A DNA stretch of 64,000 nucleotides from Pseudomonadota bacterium (GTDB taxonomy: Bacteria > Myxococcota_A > UBA796 > GCA-2862545). This document shows, piece by piece, positions 37,206 to 49,070 of the stretch. Made by a program: the position numbers and the translations under genes. The stretch is from assembly GCA_947475315.1 (NCBI GenBank), contig CANJMY010000004.1:1-64000 (forward strand). Reading direction: 5' to 3'. Each line of letters starts with the position of its first letter. Position 1 is the first letter of the stretch. Under the pieces are notes generated by a model. The model was not told the DNA's origin. It did not search any database and saw nothing but the letters and a program-made list of their open reading frames with translations.

Positions 37206-38500
37206 CCGTCTCCCGCAGGATGTTCCTGGGCGGGGCGGCGGGCTTGATCGCGCTGCCGCTGCTCCCGTCGCTCCTCCCGCGTGCGGCGCGCGCGGCCGAC
37301 GACGCGCCCGCGCGCTTGATGTTCTTGTTCGCCCCCAACGGCGCGAACATGGCGCAGTGGCGGCCGACCGGGTTCGGGCGGGACTTCGTGTTCGGGCCGA
37401 CGCTGTCGCAGCTGGAGGACATCCGCGACGACGTGCTGGTGATCAGCGGGCTCTCCAACCCGGTCGCCGACGCGCCGGTCACGGGCCACCACCTGCGCGG
37501 CACCTCGACGATGCTCACGTCGACGCACCTCGGCACGTCGGTCGTCTCCAACGGCGAGAGCGCCGATCAGGTCGCCGCGCGCACGCTCGGCGCGACGACG
37601 CCATTCCGGTCGCTTGAGCTTGCCGTGGAGCCCTCCGGTCCGGCGATCGGCACCTGCGAGGGCGGCCTGCCCTGCGTGTACAGCCAGCACGTCGCGTGGA
37701 CCGCGGACGGCGTGCCGCTGCCGGGCCTGTCTAGCCCACGCACCACGTTCAACCTGCTGTTCGGGGGATCGGACGCGCTGCTCACCGCCACCGAGATCGA
37801 GCGGCGCAAGCGCTACCGACTGTCCGTCCTCGACATGGTCGCCGATCAGGCGAGCGCCCTGTCGCAGCGCGCTGCGGTGGAAGATCGGGCCCGCCTGGAT
37901 CAGTACCTGACCGCCGTGCGCACGGTGGAGACGCGCATCGACGCGCTGGAGGCGTGCGGGGGCCTGGGGGCCGCGCCCGGCGAAGCGCCTTTGCAGGAGC
38001 TCGCCGACGTGCTGCTGGACCTGGCGGTGCTGGCGTTCCAATGCGACCGTACGCGCGTGGTGACGATGATGCTCGGCGCGGCGACGAGCGAGCTCGTGTA
38101 CACGTTCCTGGGCGTACGCACGCCGCACCACTCGCTGTCGCACCACCAGCGCCTGCCCGACAACCTGGCCAAGCTGGCGCTGATCGACACCTTCCAGGTG
38201 GGGCGCTTCGCTCGACTCGTCCGCAAGCTCAAGGACGTGCCTGAGGGCGGCGGGACGATGTTGGATCACACGCTGCTGATGATGTCGTCGGACGTCTCCG
38301 ACGGCGACCTGCACAACCACGACGACATGCCCGTGCTCGTCGCCGGCCACCTGGCCAACGCCATGGGCGGCGGGCGACACCTCGACGGGACCGGTGAGAC
38401 GCTCGCCCACCTCTGCACGTCCATGCTTCAGGCGGGCGGCGTGCCCATCACCAGCTTTGGCGAGGCCGCGGCAGGGCCGCTCACCGGCTTCGCGGGCTGA
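37202..38500 (+). CDS. DUF1552-family Tat-exported protein
   Basis: A 432-residue partner of the DUF1592 protein. A Tat-like signal (SRRMFLGGAAGL, cleavage near ARA|AD) is followed by the DUF1552 body: LFAPNGANMAQW, the Asp/His-rich TGHHLRGTSTMLT and SDGDLHNHDDMPVLVAG. The fold is related to the sulfatase/alkaline-phosphatase-like family (DUF1501 kin). Tat export implies a cofactor or metal bound before export. The ATG overlaps the previous stop (ATGA), so the pair is made together, as in other genomes. Confidence 0.88.
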   Translation: MTVSRRMFLGGAAGLIALPLLPSLLPRAARAADDAPARLMFLFAPNGANMAQWRPTGFGRDFVFGPTLSQLEDIRDDVLVISGLSNPVADAPVTGHHLRGTSTMLTSTHLGTSVVSNGESADQVAARTLGATTPFRSLELAVEPSGPAIGTCEGGLPCVYSQHVAWTADGVPLPGLSSPRTTFNLLFGGSDALLTATEIERRKRYRLSVLDMVADQASALSQRAAVEDRARLDQYLTAVRTVETRIDALEACGGLGAAPGEAPLQELADVLLDLAVLAFQCDRTRVVTMMLGAATSELVYTFLGVRTPHHSLSHHQRLPDNLAKLALIDTFQVGRFARLVRKLKDVPEGGGTMLDHTLLMMSSDVSDGDLHNHDDMPVLVAGHLANAMGGGRHLDGTGETLAHLCTSMLQAGGVPITSFGEAAAGPLTGFAG

Positions 38501-38509
38501 GCGCGTCGG

Positions 38510-38902
38510 TCAGCCTTCGCGCTCCAGACGCTCGGCGACCTGATGGTAGCCGGCCATCCGCGCGAAGTCGGCCGGGAGCGAGCCGTCCTTGGTCCGGCGC
38601 GTGGCGTCGGCGCCCGCGGCCAGCAGCGCCTCGACGGACGCGAGGTCACCCTTGAAGGCGGCCGCGACCAGCGGCGTCATGCCGCGTGGTCCCGCCTCGT
38701 CGAACTTGGCGCCCAGGGCCGCCAGGCGCGTCACCAGCGCCGCGCCGCCGTTGTACGCCGCCAGCATCAGCAAGGTGTCCCCGGCGGGGGAGGTGGTCTC
38801 GACGGGGACTCCGGCCGCCAGCGCGGCGTCCAGCGCGACGGCGTCGTGGGTTCGAACGGCGAGCAGGGCGCGCTCCTTCCAGGCGTCGAGATCGTCGGGC
38901 AT
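38510..38902 (-). CDS. Ankyrin-repeat protein
   Basis: A 130-residue protein made of about three ankyrin repeats: SPAGDTLLMLAAYNGGAALV, GPRGMTPLVAAAFKGDLASV and KDGSLPADFARMAGYHQVAE, after an N-terminal helix. No signal peptide, so it is probably a cytoplasmic binding protein of unknown partner. The ATG at 38902 has GGAG 5 nt ahead. The same frame stays open much farther upstream, but that part is antisense to the next gene and not real. Confidence 0.82.
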   Translation of the reverse strand: MPDDLDAWKERALLAVRTHDAVALDAALAAGVPVETTSPAGDTLLMLAAYNGGAALVTRLAALGAKFDEAGPRGMTPLVAAAFKGDLASVEALLAAGADATRRTKDGSLPADFARMAGYHQVAERLEREG

Positions 38903-39038
38903 GCGGGCTCCGGGGTGGGGGCGAGCTCGCCGCCTAACGCTGCGTGCAGCGTTTCGGGCAGATCCGATCGACGTGCACGGATCGGCTGGACGGGTCGGGT
39001 CGCGGGCCGCTACGGTGCGCGGCCTCTCGGAGGGGTTC

Positions 39039-40997
39039 ATGCGCGCGTCTCTGCTCTTGGTGTTGTGGTTCGGGGCTTGTGTGCAGGAGCCCGGGCCCCC
39101 GGCGGACGACGCGTCCAACAACTTCGGCGTGACCGAGAGCCAGGGCAGCCCCGCGTGCGACAACCTCGACGGCGAGGGGCACTGCCTGCTGCCGTTCCCG
39201 TCCGACCATTGGCGTGACGCCGACAGCGGCAAGCTCGCGCTGGTCGAGGACGCGATGCCCATGACCACCGCCGGCGTGCACGTGTCGGTCGAGGCCTTCG
39301 ACGAGGACGGGTTTGGCGTGGGCACGCCGATCCTGTTCCAGCTCCAGGGCGCGACCCTTGACGGGCTGCCAGACACGTTCGACGCGGCCGCGTCGCTTGA
39401 GGACGGCGCGCACACGGTGCTGCTCAACGCCGCCACCGGCGAGCGCATCCCGCACTGGGTCGAGAACGACTGGCTCGACAATTCGCCGGGCGAAAAGATC
39501 CTCGTGATCCGCGCGGCCGTGCCGTTGCCCGCCGCGACCCGGATCATCGTCGGCGTGCGCGGGCTGGTCGACGCGACCGGCGTCGCGGTGGACGCCCCCG
39601 TCGGTTTCGCCGCGCTGCGCGATGAGCAGGCCAGCCGCCGCCTGGGCGTGCACGCGCGTCGCCAGCACTATGAGGACGTCGTCTTCCCCGCGCTGGAGAC
39701 CGCCGGCTTCGCCCGCGCCGACCTGCAGCTGGCCTGGGACTTCACCACCCGCGGCGACGCCGGCGCGGTCAAGGACCTCGGCGACGTGTCGGCCGCGATG
39801 TACGACGCGCTCGGATCGGGAGCGCCGGAGTTCGTCGTCGACCACGTCGAGGTGGTGAACGGCGACCCCAACCTGGCCGTCATCGTCGACGCGACCGCGC
39901 AGATCCCCAGCTTCCTCGGTGCGCCGGACGCGGACGGCGTGCGTCGCCTGCGACGTGACGCGTCTGGCGCCCTGGTCGCGGAGGGCTTCGAGGCCGTCCC
40001 GTTCCGCGTCCAGGTGCCGCCATCGGCGCTCGACGGAGGCGCCCCCGCGCCGGTGATGCAGTACGGGCATGGCTTCTTGGGCAGCCGCGCTGAGGCCGAC
40101 AACGGCTGGCTGCGCGAGATGGCGCAGCGCCACCGCTTCTTGATCCTCGCGTGCGACATGCAGGGCATGTCCGACGCCTCGACCCTGATCTGGTCGCGCG
40201 TGCTGCTCAACGACGCGGGCCACATGGGCTGGTTGACCGACGAGGCGATGCAGGGCGTCGTCAACCACCTGGCGCTGCAGCGCCTGATGAAGCTCGGGAT
40301 GAACGGTCAGGCGCCTACGGAGCTGCTCACCGAAGGCGGGGATCCGATGTGGGACCCGGCCCAGCTCTGGTACCACGGCAATTCTCAGGGCGGGACGATG
40401 GGCACGCTGGTGCTCGCGACCTCGCGAGACGTCACCCGTGGCGTGCTCGGCGTGCCGGGCGCGGCGTTTCCGTTCCTGCTCGACCGCAGCTCGGACTTCG
40501 TGGACTGGGCGGGCCTGCTCCAGGTCGCGTACCCGGACCCGGGTGACCTCACGATCGTGCTCGGCCTGCTCGGCACCGCGTGGGACCGCATGGACGGGCT
40601 CACCTGGGCGCCAAAGGTCGGCGCCGATCCGTTGCCCGGCACGCCCGCCCATCAGGCGCTGCTGCATGCAGGCCTGGAGGACGCGCAGGTCATGAACGAG
40701 ATCAGCTGGGAGCTGGCGCGCGCGATGGGCGCGGTCCAGCCCGAAGGGAACGCGCGCCCGATCTGGGGGATCTCGCCGGTGTCGCTGCCCACCACAGCCG
40801 CGCCCGCGGTGATGGTGAACTGGGATTTCGGTGTCGCGCCGGATGCGACGCCGATGGATCCGCCTGCGTCGGAGACCGACACCCACGGCGATCCCCGCAA
40901 GCTCCACGAGGCGCAGGACCAGTCGGTGCACTTCCTGTCGACCGGGGAGGTCATCGACACCTGCGCGGGTGGGCCCTGCCTGTTCGCGAGGCCTTGA
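39039..40997 (+). CDS. Large lipoprotein with alpha/beta-hydrolase fold
   Basis: A 652-residue lipoprotein (signal LLVLWFGAC). A beta-rich first third (PFPSDHWRD near 60) is followed by an alpha/beta-hydrolase-like domain: VMQYGHGFLGS for the oxyanion region and the nucleophile elbow YHGNSQGGTMG (Ser). The catalytic acid and His cannot be fixed; LHEAQDQSVHF near the C-terminus is a candidate His. Similar large lipoproteins of unknown substrate occur in myxobacteria. The ATG has GGAGG 5 nt ahead. It is divergent from the ankyrin gene. Confidence 0.72.
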   Translation: MRASLLLVLWFGACVQEPGPPADDASNNFGVTESQGSPACDNLDGEGHCLLPFPSDHWRDADSGKLALVEDAMPMTTAGVHVSVEAFDEDGFGVGTPILFQLQGATLDGLPDTFDAAASLEDGAHTVLLNAATGERIPHWVENDWLDNSPGEKILVIRAAVPLPAATRIIVGVRGLVDATGVAVDAPVGFAALRDEQASRRLGVHARRQHYEDVVFPALETAGFARADLQLAWDFTTRGDAGAVKDLGDVSAAMYDALGSGAPEFVVDHVEVVNGDPNLAVIVDATAQIPSFLGAPDADGVRRLRRDASGALVAEGFEAVPFRVQVPPSALDGGAPAPVMQYGHGFLGSRAEADNGWLREMAQRHRFLILACDMQGMSDASTLIWSRVLLNDAGHMGWLTDEAMQGVVNHLALQRLMKLGMNGQAPTELLTEGGDPMWDPAQLWYHGNSQGGTMGTLVLATSRDVTRGVLGVPGAAFPFLLDRSSDFVDWAGLLQVAYPDPGDLTIVLGLLGTAWDRMDGLTWAPKVGADPLPGTPAHQALLHAGLEDAQVMNEISWELARAMGAVQPEGNARPIWGISPVSLPTTAAPAVMVNWDFGVAPDATPMDPPASETDTHGDPRKLHEAQDQSVHFLSTGEVIDTCAGGPCLFARP

Positions 40998-41076
40998 GCG
41001 GGACATCCTCGGACGCGTCAGCGGGTTCGGACGCGGTTATGGGCGCAACCTGTTCTAGTCGTGCCTGGAGGCCGCG

Positions 41077-41565
41077 GTGATCGGTGCGTTTCTGCTCTCA
41101 GCGGCGCTCGCAGGGGAGCCCACCTCGTACGTCGCGTCGACGGGCGCCGTGGTCGGCACGGTCAGCCTGCCTGTCTCGCCGGACAAGGTGCTGACGTTCG
41201 TGTCAGACCCCATCGCGACCAACCGGGTCGCCGGCGGCTCGACGCGCGTCACGCTCGTGGAGCAGCAGGGCGCCTGTATGGTGCTCGACTACCTGTCTCC
41301 GTCGGTGATCGCGGACGTGCACTACCGGGTGCGCCAGTGTCCGATCGCAGGTGGGTTCGAGTCCAACCTGATCGAGTCGGACTCGTTCTCCCAGTACCAT
41401 GCCCATTACACGCTGACGCCGGAAGGGGCCGGCACGCTGCTGCGCTACGAGGTCGCCATGACCGTCACGCTCTGGGTGCCCAAGTCGCTGGTGGAGCAGA
41501 CCACCAAGCGTGAGGTGCGCAAGATGATGGGCAGCTTCCTCGAGCACTTCACCGGCGGGTCCTGA
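41077..41565 (+). CDS. Exported SRPBCC-like protein
   Basis: A 162-residue protein with a short signal (MIGAFLLSAALAG|EP) and a START/SRPBCC-like pattern: VSLPVSPDKVLTFVSD opening, a beta-sheet stretch, and a final helix (SLVEQTTKREVRKMMGSFLEHF). It probably binds a lipid or hydrophobic ligand in the periplasm. The GTG start follows GGAGG. Two small genes in the same direction follow closely, and the TPR gene begins 7 bp after its stop. No specific family recognised. Confidence 0.6.
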   Translation: MIGAFLLSAALAGEPTSYVASTGAVVGTVSLPVSPDKVLTFVSDPIATNRVAGGSTRVTLVEQQGACMVLDYLSPSVIADVHYRVRQCPIAGGFESNLIESDSFSQYHAHYTLTPEGAGTLLRYEVAMTVTLWVPKSLVEQTTKREVRKMMGSFLEHFTGGS

Positions 41566-41572
41566 GCCTCGG

Positions 41573-42253
41573 ATGTCCAGCTCCTGGCTCCTGTACATGC
41601 TGGTCGTCCTGTTGGGCGGCAACCCGCTCCTGGCGTTGGCGCTGGTCGCGGCGTCGGCGTGGGGTGGCAACGCCTGGTGGCGGGGGCGCGCGTGGCGGCC
41701 ATGGGGCCCACTGGAGCGCTGGCAGAAGCGGCGTGAGCTGCGCGCCAAGCTGGCGGTCAACCCGCACGACCTGACCACGCGTGGCGAGCTCGGACGGATG
41801 CTGGTGGAGCGTGGGCAGTACGCCGAGGCTCGCGATGAGCTGGAGCAGGTGTGCGGGCGGGGCAAGACGTTGGCCTTGCCGGCGTGGCATCTCGGTCAGG
41901 CCTACCTCAAACTGGGCGACCTGGACCAAGGCGAGCGTTGGATCGAGCACGCGCTCTCACTGCGCAAGGACCTCGGCTACGGGCAGCCGGTCATGGACCT
42001 GGGCGACTACTTCTTCGACCGTCAGCGCTACGCGGACGCGCTGCCCTGCTACGAGCGCGGTCTCGCGGTGCACGGCGGATCGATCGAAGGGCGCTACAAG
42101 CTGGGGCGCTGTCGGCTGGCCACCGGCGATGCGTCGGGCGCGTGCGCCATGTTCGACGAGGCGATTGGGGCGTACGATGCCTCTCCGGCGTTCAAGCGCG
42201 CGCAGGACCGCGCCTGGCGGTGGCGGGCGTGGTGGTGGCGACCCAAGTCCTGA
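41573..42253 (+). CDS. Membrane-anchored TPR protein
   Basis: A 226-residue protein: one or two N-terminal TM helices (WLLYMLVVLLGGNPLLALALV) and then about four tetratricopeptide-like repeats (RGELGRMLVERGQYAEARDE, AWHLGQAYLKLGDLDQGERW, ADALPCYERGLAV and YKLGRCRLATGDASGACAM). TPR units mediate protein contacts. The predicted location is the inner membrane, with repeats on one face. Its start is 7 bp after the SRPBCC gene, so the two are probably one transcript. Partner unknown. Confidence 0.72.
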   Translation: MSSSWLLYMLVVLLGGNPLLALALVAASAWGGNAWWRGRAWRPWGPLERWQKRRELRAKLAVNPHDLTTRGELGRMLVERGQYAEARDELEQVCGRGKTLALPAWHLGQAYLKLGDLDQGERWIEHALSLRKDLGYGQPVMDLGDYFFDRQRYADALPCYERGLAVHGGSIEGRYKLGRCRLATGDASGACAMFDEAIGAYDASPAFKRAQDRAWRWRAWWWRPKS

Positions 42254-42340
42254 GGTTGGCCGCGAACTGTCGCGGTGTGGTGACTTGGCCCTGGGAAATC
42301 CGTTAAAGGTCGTGGAATCGTCACGGGACTCCACGCCACC

Positions 42341-44146
42341 ATGTCGGCAGACGCCCAACCCACCCCACCGACGTCCGCCCTGCTCCGAATGGTGCCTGCG
42401 CTGGATTCGCTCCGGACCTACGGCGTCGCGGATTTTCGGGCCGACCTGCTCGCGGGCATGACCGTCGCGGCCATCGCGGTTCCCCAGGCGATGGCCTACG
42501 CGATGGTGGCTGGGCTCCCGCCCCAGTACGGCCTGTACACCGCGATCGTGATGACCGCGGTGGGCGCGCTCTTCGACTCGTCGAAGCAGCTGATCAACGG
42601 GCCGACGAACGCGATCTCCATCGCCGTGCTGAGCGCGCTCGCGGTGGCGACCACGCCCGAAGAGCGGATCAGCGGCGCCATCCTGCTCGCGTTCATGGTG
42701 GGGTCGATCCAGGTCGGCATCACGCTGCTGCGCCTGGGTGACCTGACCCGCTTCATCTCCCACTCGGTGATCGTCGGCTTCACGCTGGGCGCGAGCGGCC
42801 TGTTGGTGCTCGACCAGCTCAAGAACCTGCTGGGGATGAAGGCGGTCGGCGACGTGCACGACCACTTCCTCGTGCGCTTCTGGCTGACCATGACCCAGGG
42901 CGGGGGCGTCCACATGCCCACGCTGATGGTGGGCCTTGGGACCATGGCGCTGGTGATCGGGCTGCGGATGATCAAGCAGCGCCTCGGCTGGACGATCCTG
43001 CCTGAGCTTCTGCTGGTGGTGATGGCCGTGTCGGGGCTGTCGGCGTGGTGGGGCCTGGACGCGCAGGGCGTGAAGCTGGTCGGCGAGATCCCGGCGTCGC
43101 TGCCCAGCTTTGCGCTGCCCGAGTTTGACGCGGTGATCATGCGCCGCTTGTCCGCGAGCGCGCTCGCCATCGCCGTGCTCGGCCTGCTGGAGGCCATCTC
43201 CATGGCCAAGGCGATCGCCGCGCAGACCGGCCAGCGGCTGGACATGAACCAGCAGTGCATGAGCGAAGGCCTGGCGAACCTCAGCGGCAGCTTCTTCCAC
43301 TGCATCCCGGGGTCGGGGTCGTTGACGCGGTCCGCGATCAACCAGCAGGCCGGCGCCCGGACCCAGTGGTCGGGCGTGATCTCCGCGGTGTCGGTCGCCG
43401 CGATCATGTTGATGTTCGCCCCGTACGCGCGCTTCATCCCGAAGGCTGCGCTCGCGGGCATCCTGGTGGTCTCAGCGTGGCGCATGGTCGACCGACACGC
43501 GCTCGCCTACCACTGGCGCGCGTCGCGCTTCGATGCGGTGATCGTGGGCGTGACGGCGTTCGCGGCGATCGCGGTCTCGGTCGAGTTCTGCGTCCTGATC
43601 GGCGTGTTCATGTCGTTCATGCTGACCGTGCCGCGCGCGGGTCGCATGCTGCTGACCGAGTTCGTGGTCACCCCCCAGGGCGTGATCCACGAGCGGGTCT
43701 CGGACGACGCGCGCTGCGATCGGATCTTGATCTTTGGTTTGGAAGGGGAGCTGTTCTTCGGCGCCGCCAGCGCGCTGGAGTCGCACTTCGACGAGATCGA
43801 GGCGCGGGTGCTGCCCGCCACCAAGGTGATCGTGCTGCGCATGAAGCGCGTCCGCAGCCCGGACGCCGTGTGCATGACCCTCATCGACGGCTTCTTGAGC
43901 CGCATGCGCGCCCGCGGCGTGCACGTCATCATGTGCGGCGTTCGCGCCGACCTCAACGAGGCGCTGGAGCGAACGGGCATCACCCGCACGCTGGGGCCCA
44001 ACCAGGTGTTCCACGAGGCGGCCGTCCGGCACTCCAGCACGCTCCAGGCCGTTCGGCACGCCTACAGCATGCTGGACACGTTCTGCGACCACTGCCCTCG
44101 GCGTGATCCGGCGAATCGGGACCAGGCGCTTTACTACTTGGTGTGA
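42341..44146 (+). CDS. SulP-family anion transporter with STAS domain
   Basis: A 601-residue inner-membrane transporter of the SulP/SLC26 type. It has the family opening (DLLAGMTVAAIAVPQAMAYA and GLPPQYGLYTA), about 12 TM helices, then a cytoplasmic STAS domain from about 460, with ILIFGLEGELFFGAASALE and VIVLRMKRVRSPD. The substrate may be sulfate, bicarbonate or another anion and cannot be decided by sequence. A Cys/His-containing tail (CDHCPRRD) follows the STAS domain and may bind a metal or serve regulation. The PP2C gene begins 89 bp later. Confidence 0.93.
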   Translation: MSADAQPTPPTSALLRMVPALDSLRTYGVADFRADLLAGMTVAAIAVPQAMAYAMVAGLPPQYGLYTAIVMTAVGALFDSSKQLINGPTNAISIAVLSALAVATTPEERISGAILLAFMVGSIQVGITLLRLGDLTRFISHSVIVGFTLGASGLLVLDQLKNLLGMKAVGDVHDHFLVRFWLTMTQGGGVHMPTLMVGLGTMALVIGLRMIKQRLGWTILPELLLVVMAVSGLSAWWGLDAQGVKLVGEIPASLPSFALPEFDAVIMRRLSASALAIAVLGLLEAISMAKAIAAQTGQRLDMNQQCMSEGLANLSGSFFHCIPGSGSLTRSAINQQAGARTQWSGVISAVSVAAIMLMFAPYARFIPKAALAGILVVSAWRMVDRHALAYHWRASRFDAVIVGVTAFAAIAVSVEFCVLIGVFMSFMLTVPRAGRMLLTEFVVTPQGVIHERVSDDARCDRILIFGLEGELFFGAASALESHFDEIEARVLPATKVIVLRMKRVRSPDAVCMTLIDGFLSRMRARGVHVIMCGVRADLNEALERTGITRTLGPNQVFHEAAVRHSSTLQAVRHAYSMLDTFCDHCPRRDPANRDQALYYLV

Positions 44147-44235
44147 AGGTGGGTTATGCCCCGTGGCGGCTTGCCCGCGCGTCCGCGCTCGGCGCGTCCA
44201 ACGGTCGCGTCGTGCGCACCGGGCAGGGAGACCGC

Positions 44236-44994
44236 ATGGGAATCGAAGCCGTCGGCATCACCGACATCGGGTTGAAGCGCGACCGCAATGAGGACGCGTT
44301 CCTGATGAACGAGGAGCTTGCCCTGTACGTCGTCGCCGACGGCATGGGCGGCCACGTCGGAGGCCAGCACGCGTCCACGCTCGCCGTGAACACGGTCGAG
44401 GAGATGGTGGGCGAGCTGATCTTGCCGTCGGGCACCGAGTCCGGCTCGGTGGATCCGGTCGACGCCGTCCGTCGCGGTCTGGACGAGGCGGTCCGGCTCG
44501 CTGGCAAGCGGATCTACGCGTGGGCGACCGACCACCCCGAGTTCAAGGGCATGGGCACCACCATCGTGGTCGTCCTGACCCACGGCAGCAACGCCTACGT
44601 CGCCCACGTCGGCGACAGCCGCGTCTACCTCATCCGCGACGGCGCCATCGAGCAGATCACGGACGACCACAGCCTGGTCGCCCAGTCCATCCGCGACGGC
44701 CTGATCACCGAAGAGCAGGCGAAGAGCCACCGCATGCGCAACGTCATCACCCGCGCGCTCGGGTTCAACCCCGACGTCGAGGTGGACGTGCAGGTCCGGG
44801 CGCTCCGCCGCGGCGATCGCTTCCTGCTTTGCACCGACGGCCTGTCGGGCAAGATGGACGCGCACGAGATGAAGGACCTGGTCGAGCGCTACGAGGGCGC
44901 CGAGGCCCTGCGTCAGCTCGTGGGCCTCGCGTGCGCCCGCGGCGGCGACGACAACGTCACCGTCGTGATGCTCAAGGTCGAGGACGCCGCGTGA
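44236..44994 (+). CDS. PP2C-type Ser/Thr protein phosphatase
   Basis: A 252-residue PPM-family phosphatase. The metal-binding and structural motifs are all present: KRDRNEDAF, VADGMGGHVGG, GMGTTIVVV, HVGDSRVYLI, DDHSLV, LCTDGLSG and GGDDNVTVV. Such enzymes oppose Ser/Thr kinases of the Hanks type, but no kinase gene is close by. The ATG at 44236 follows GGGAG. A longer frame to 44143 has no support. The stop overlaps the next gene by 4 bp. Confidence 0.94.
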   Translation: MGIEAVGITDIGLKRDRNEDAFLMNEELALYVVADGMGGHVGGQHASTLAVNTVEEMVGELILPSGTESGSVDPVDAVRRGLDEAVRLAGKRIYAWATDHPEFKGMGTTIVVVLTHGSNAYVAHVGDSRVYLIRDGAIEQITDDHSLVAQSIRDGLITEEQAKSHRMRNVITRALGFNPDVEVDVQVRALRRGDRFLLCTDGLSGKMDAHEMKDLVERYEGAEALRQLVGLACARGGDDNVTVVMLKVEDAA

Positions 44995-45962
44995 TCCCTC
45001 CCGCCCGCGACCCCCGGATGGATCGCGGCGTCGGTCGGGCTGTCGTCAGCGTGTCCGCCTCGCCGATCGACGGTCGCGTCGGGCGCGTGCTGACGCCGCT
45101 CGCCTTTGTGCTGGCGGTCGGGCTGGCGTTCACGCTGCCCCGCGCGGTGGCCTACGCGGGCCTTGTCGACGAGAACCTGGCGTTGAAGGGCAAGCTCGAG
45201 CAGGTCGACCACACCATGGGCGAGGTCGACCGCATCCTGAGCCGCTTGCGGCTGTACGACGCCCAGCTGCGCTCGCTCAGCGAGGCGCGCGGCGCGCACG
45301 GCCCCATCCCAGACGTCGGGCCCATGTCGGGCGACGTCTTGGAGTACGCGGACGACCTGGAAGACGATGCGCTGACGCTCGATGCGCCGATGCTTACGTC
45401 CGACGACGTGCTCGACGGCACCACCATCACCTCCGACGATCTGCGCCCCGCCGACGCCTGGGCGGCCGACATCGCCGACCGGGTGACCGGGTTCGTCGAC
45501 CAGTTCGACAGCTCCGAGGCGGAGCTGGCCGCGCTGATGGCGGATCTGGAGGCCCTGCGGTCGATCCACCAGGCGCTCCCCGCGGTCTGGCCGTCCGAGG
45601 GCGAGATCAGCTCGGGCTTTGGTTGGCGGCGCGATCCCATCCGCCGCTACACCAAGTTCCACGCTGGCTTGGACATCGCGAACGACCCGGGCACGCCGAT
45701 CGAGTCCGTGGCGGACGGCACCGTGGTGCGCGCCGAGTACACGTCCGGCTACGGCAACATGGTCGACATTGACCATGGGTTCGGGATCGTGACCCGCTAT
45801 GGCCACTGCTCGGCGCTGCTCGTCACCGCCGGGGATCACGTCCAGCGGGGCGACCCGATCGCCCTCATGGGCAGCACGGGCCGGAGCACCGGCCCCCACG
45901 TGCACTTCGAGATCCGGATCGACGGCAGCGCCCAGGATCCGCTTAAATACCTGCCTCGATAG
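44991..45962 (+). CDS. M23-family peptidase (LytM/NlpD-like), membrane anchored
   Basis: GTG at 44991 overlaps the PP2C stop (GTGA); an ATG at 45018 is the alternative. One TM helix (VLTPLAFVLAVGLAFTLPRAV) is followed by a coiled-coil (ENLALKGKLEQVDHTMGEVDRIL) and an acidic linker with Asp-rich TSDD repeats. The M23 metallopeptidase domain has GFGWRRDPI, FHAGLDIA, YGHCSALLV and HVHFEIR, so the zinc ligands look complete. It either cuts peptidoglycan cross-links or, as in EnvC-like proteins, activates amidases. The sites look active. SecA follows after a hairpin. Confidence 0.9.
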   Translation: MIPPARDPRMDRGVGRAVVSVSASPIDGRVGRVLTPLAFVLAVGLAFTLPRAVAYAGLVDENLALKGKLEQVDHTMGEVDRILSRLRLYDAQLRSLSEARGAHGPIPDVGPMSGDVLEYADDLEDDALTLDAPMLTSDDVLDGTTITSDDLRPADAWAADIADRVTGFVDQFDSSEAELAALMADLEALRSIHQALPAVWPSEGEISSGFGWRRDPIRRYTKFHAGLDIANDPGTPIESVADGTVVRAEYTSGYGNMVDIDHGFGIVTRYGHCSALLVTAGDHVQRGDPIALMGSTGRSTGPHVHFEIRIDGSAQDPLKYLPR

Positions 45963-45983
45963 GCTGCCCGGGTTGCCGGTCGG

Positions 45984-46015
45984 CGGAATGGTGAGCAAGA
46001 GAGCCCACCGTTCCG
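45984..46015 (+). promoter_or_regulatory. Hairpin in the secA leader
   Basis: CGGAATGGTG (45984-45993) pairs with CACCGTTCCG (46006-46015) over 10 bp with one U-G pair and a 12-nt loop. It ends 37 nt before the secA start and is not followed by a T run. It could be an attenuator or the 3' end of the M23 message. Confidence 0.6.
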
Positions 46016-46052
46016 GTCCCCCCCGGAAGTTGGGTCTGGAGACGCGCCGGTC

Positions 46053-48851
<2,799 letters not shown>

Positions 48852-48881
48852 GGCGCGGCTCGCGGTCGACAGGGTCGGTGA

Positions 48882-48903
48882 CCCCGGGCGCTGTGGCCCG
48901 GGG
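48882..48903 (+). terminator. GC hairpin after secA
   Basis: CCCCGGGC (48882-48889) and GCCCGGGG (48896-48903) form a perfect 8-bp stem with a 6-nt loop, 30 bp after the secA stop. There is no T run, so termination would need Rho or be weak. Confidence 0.4.
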
Positions 48904-48906
48904 AGC

Positions 48907-48933
48907 TTGATCAGGCTCGCGGCGCCGGATAAT
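48907..48933 (+). promoter_or_regulatory. Possible rpsB promoter
   Basis: TTGATC (48907-48912) and GATAAT (48928-48933), 15-bp spacer, shorter than ideal. About 140 bp of leader would precede rpsB, enough for the S2 control seen in other bacteria, though no known leader fold was recognised. Confidence 0.3.
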
Positions 48934-49070
48934 GGGCGCTGCCCGCTCGGAGATGGTCTCCGGGAAGGGTGAATTCGCACGCTGGATCCACGGAATCCCC
49001 CTCGGTGCCTCGCCTGATGCGAGGTCGGGACGGTTCCCCGGCGGTCGTACAACCAAACAGGATGTCGCTC

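Noticed and set aside
38903-39547. Extension of the ankyrin gene upstream of 38902
   Set aside because: This part is antisense to the lipoprotein gene at 39039, and a good start with ribosome site exists at 38902.
42260-42275. Hairpin CCGCGA-ACTG-TCGCGG after the TPR gene
   Set aside because: Short stem and no T run; not enough to call a terminator.
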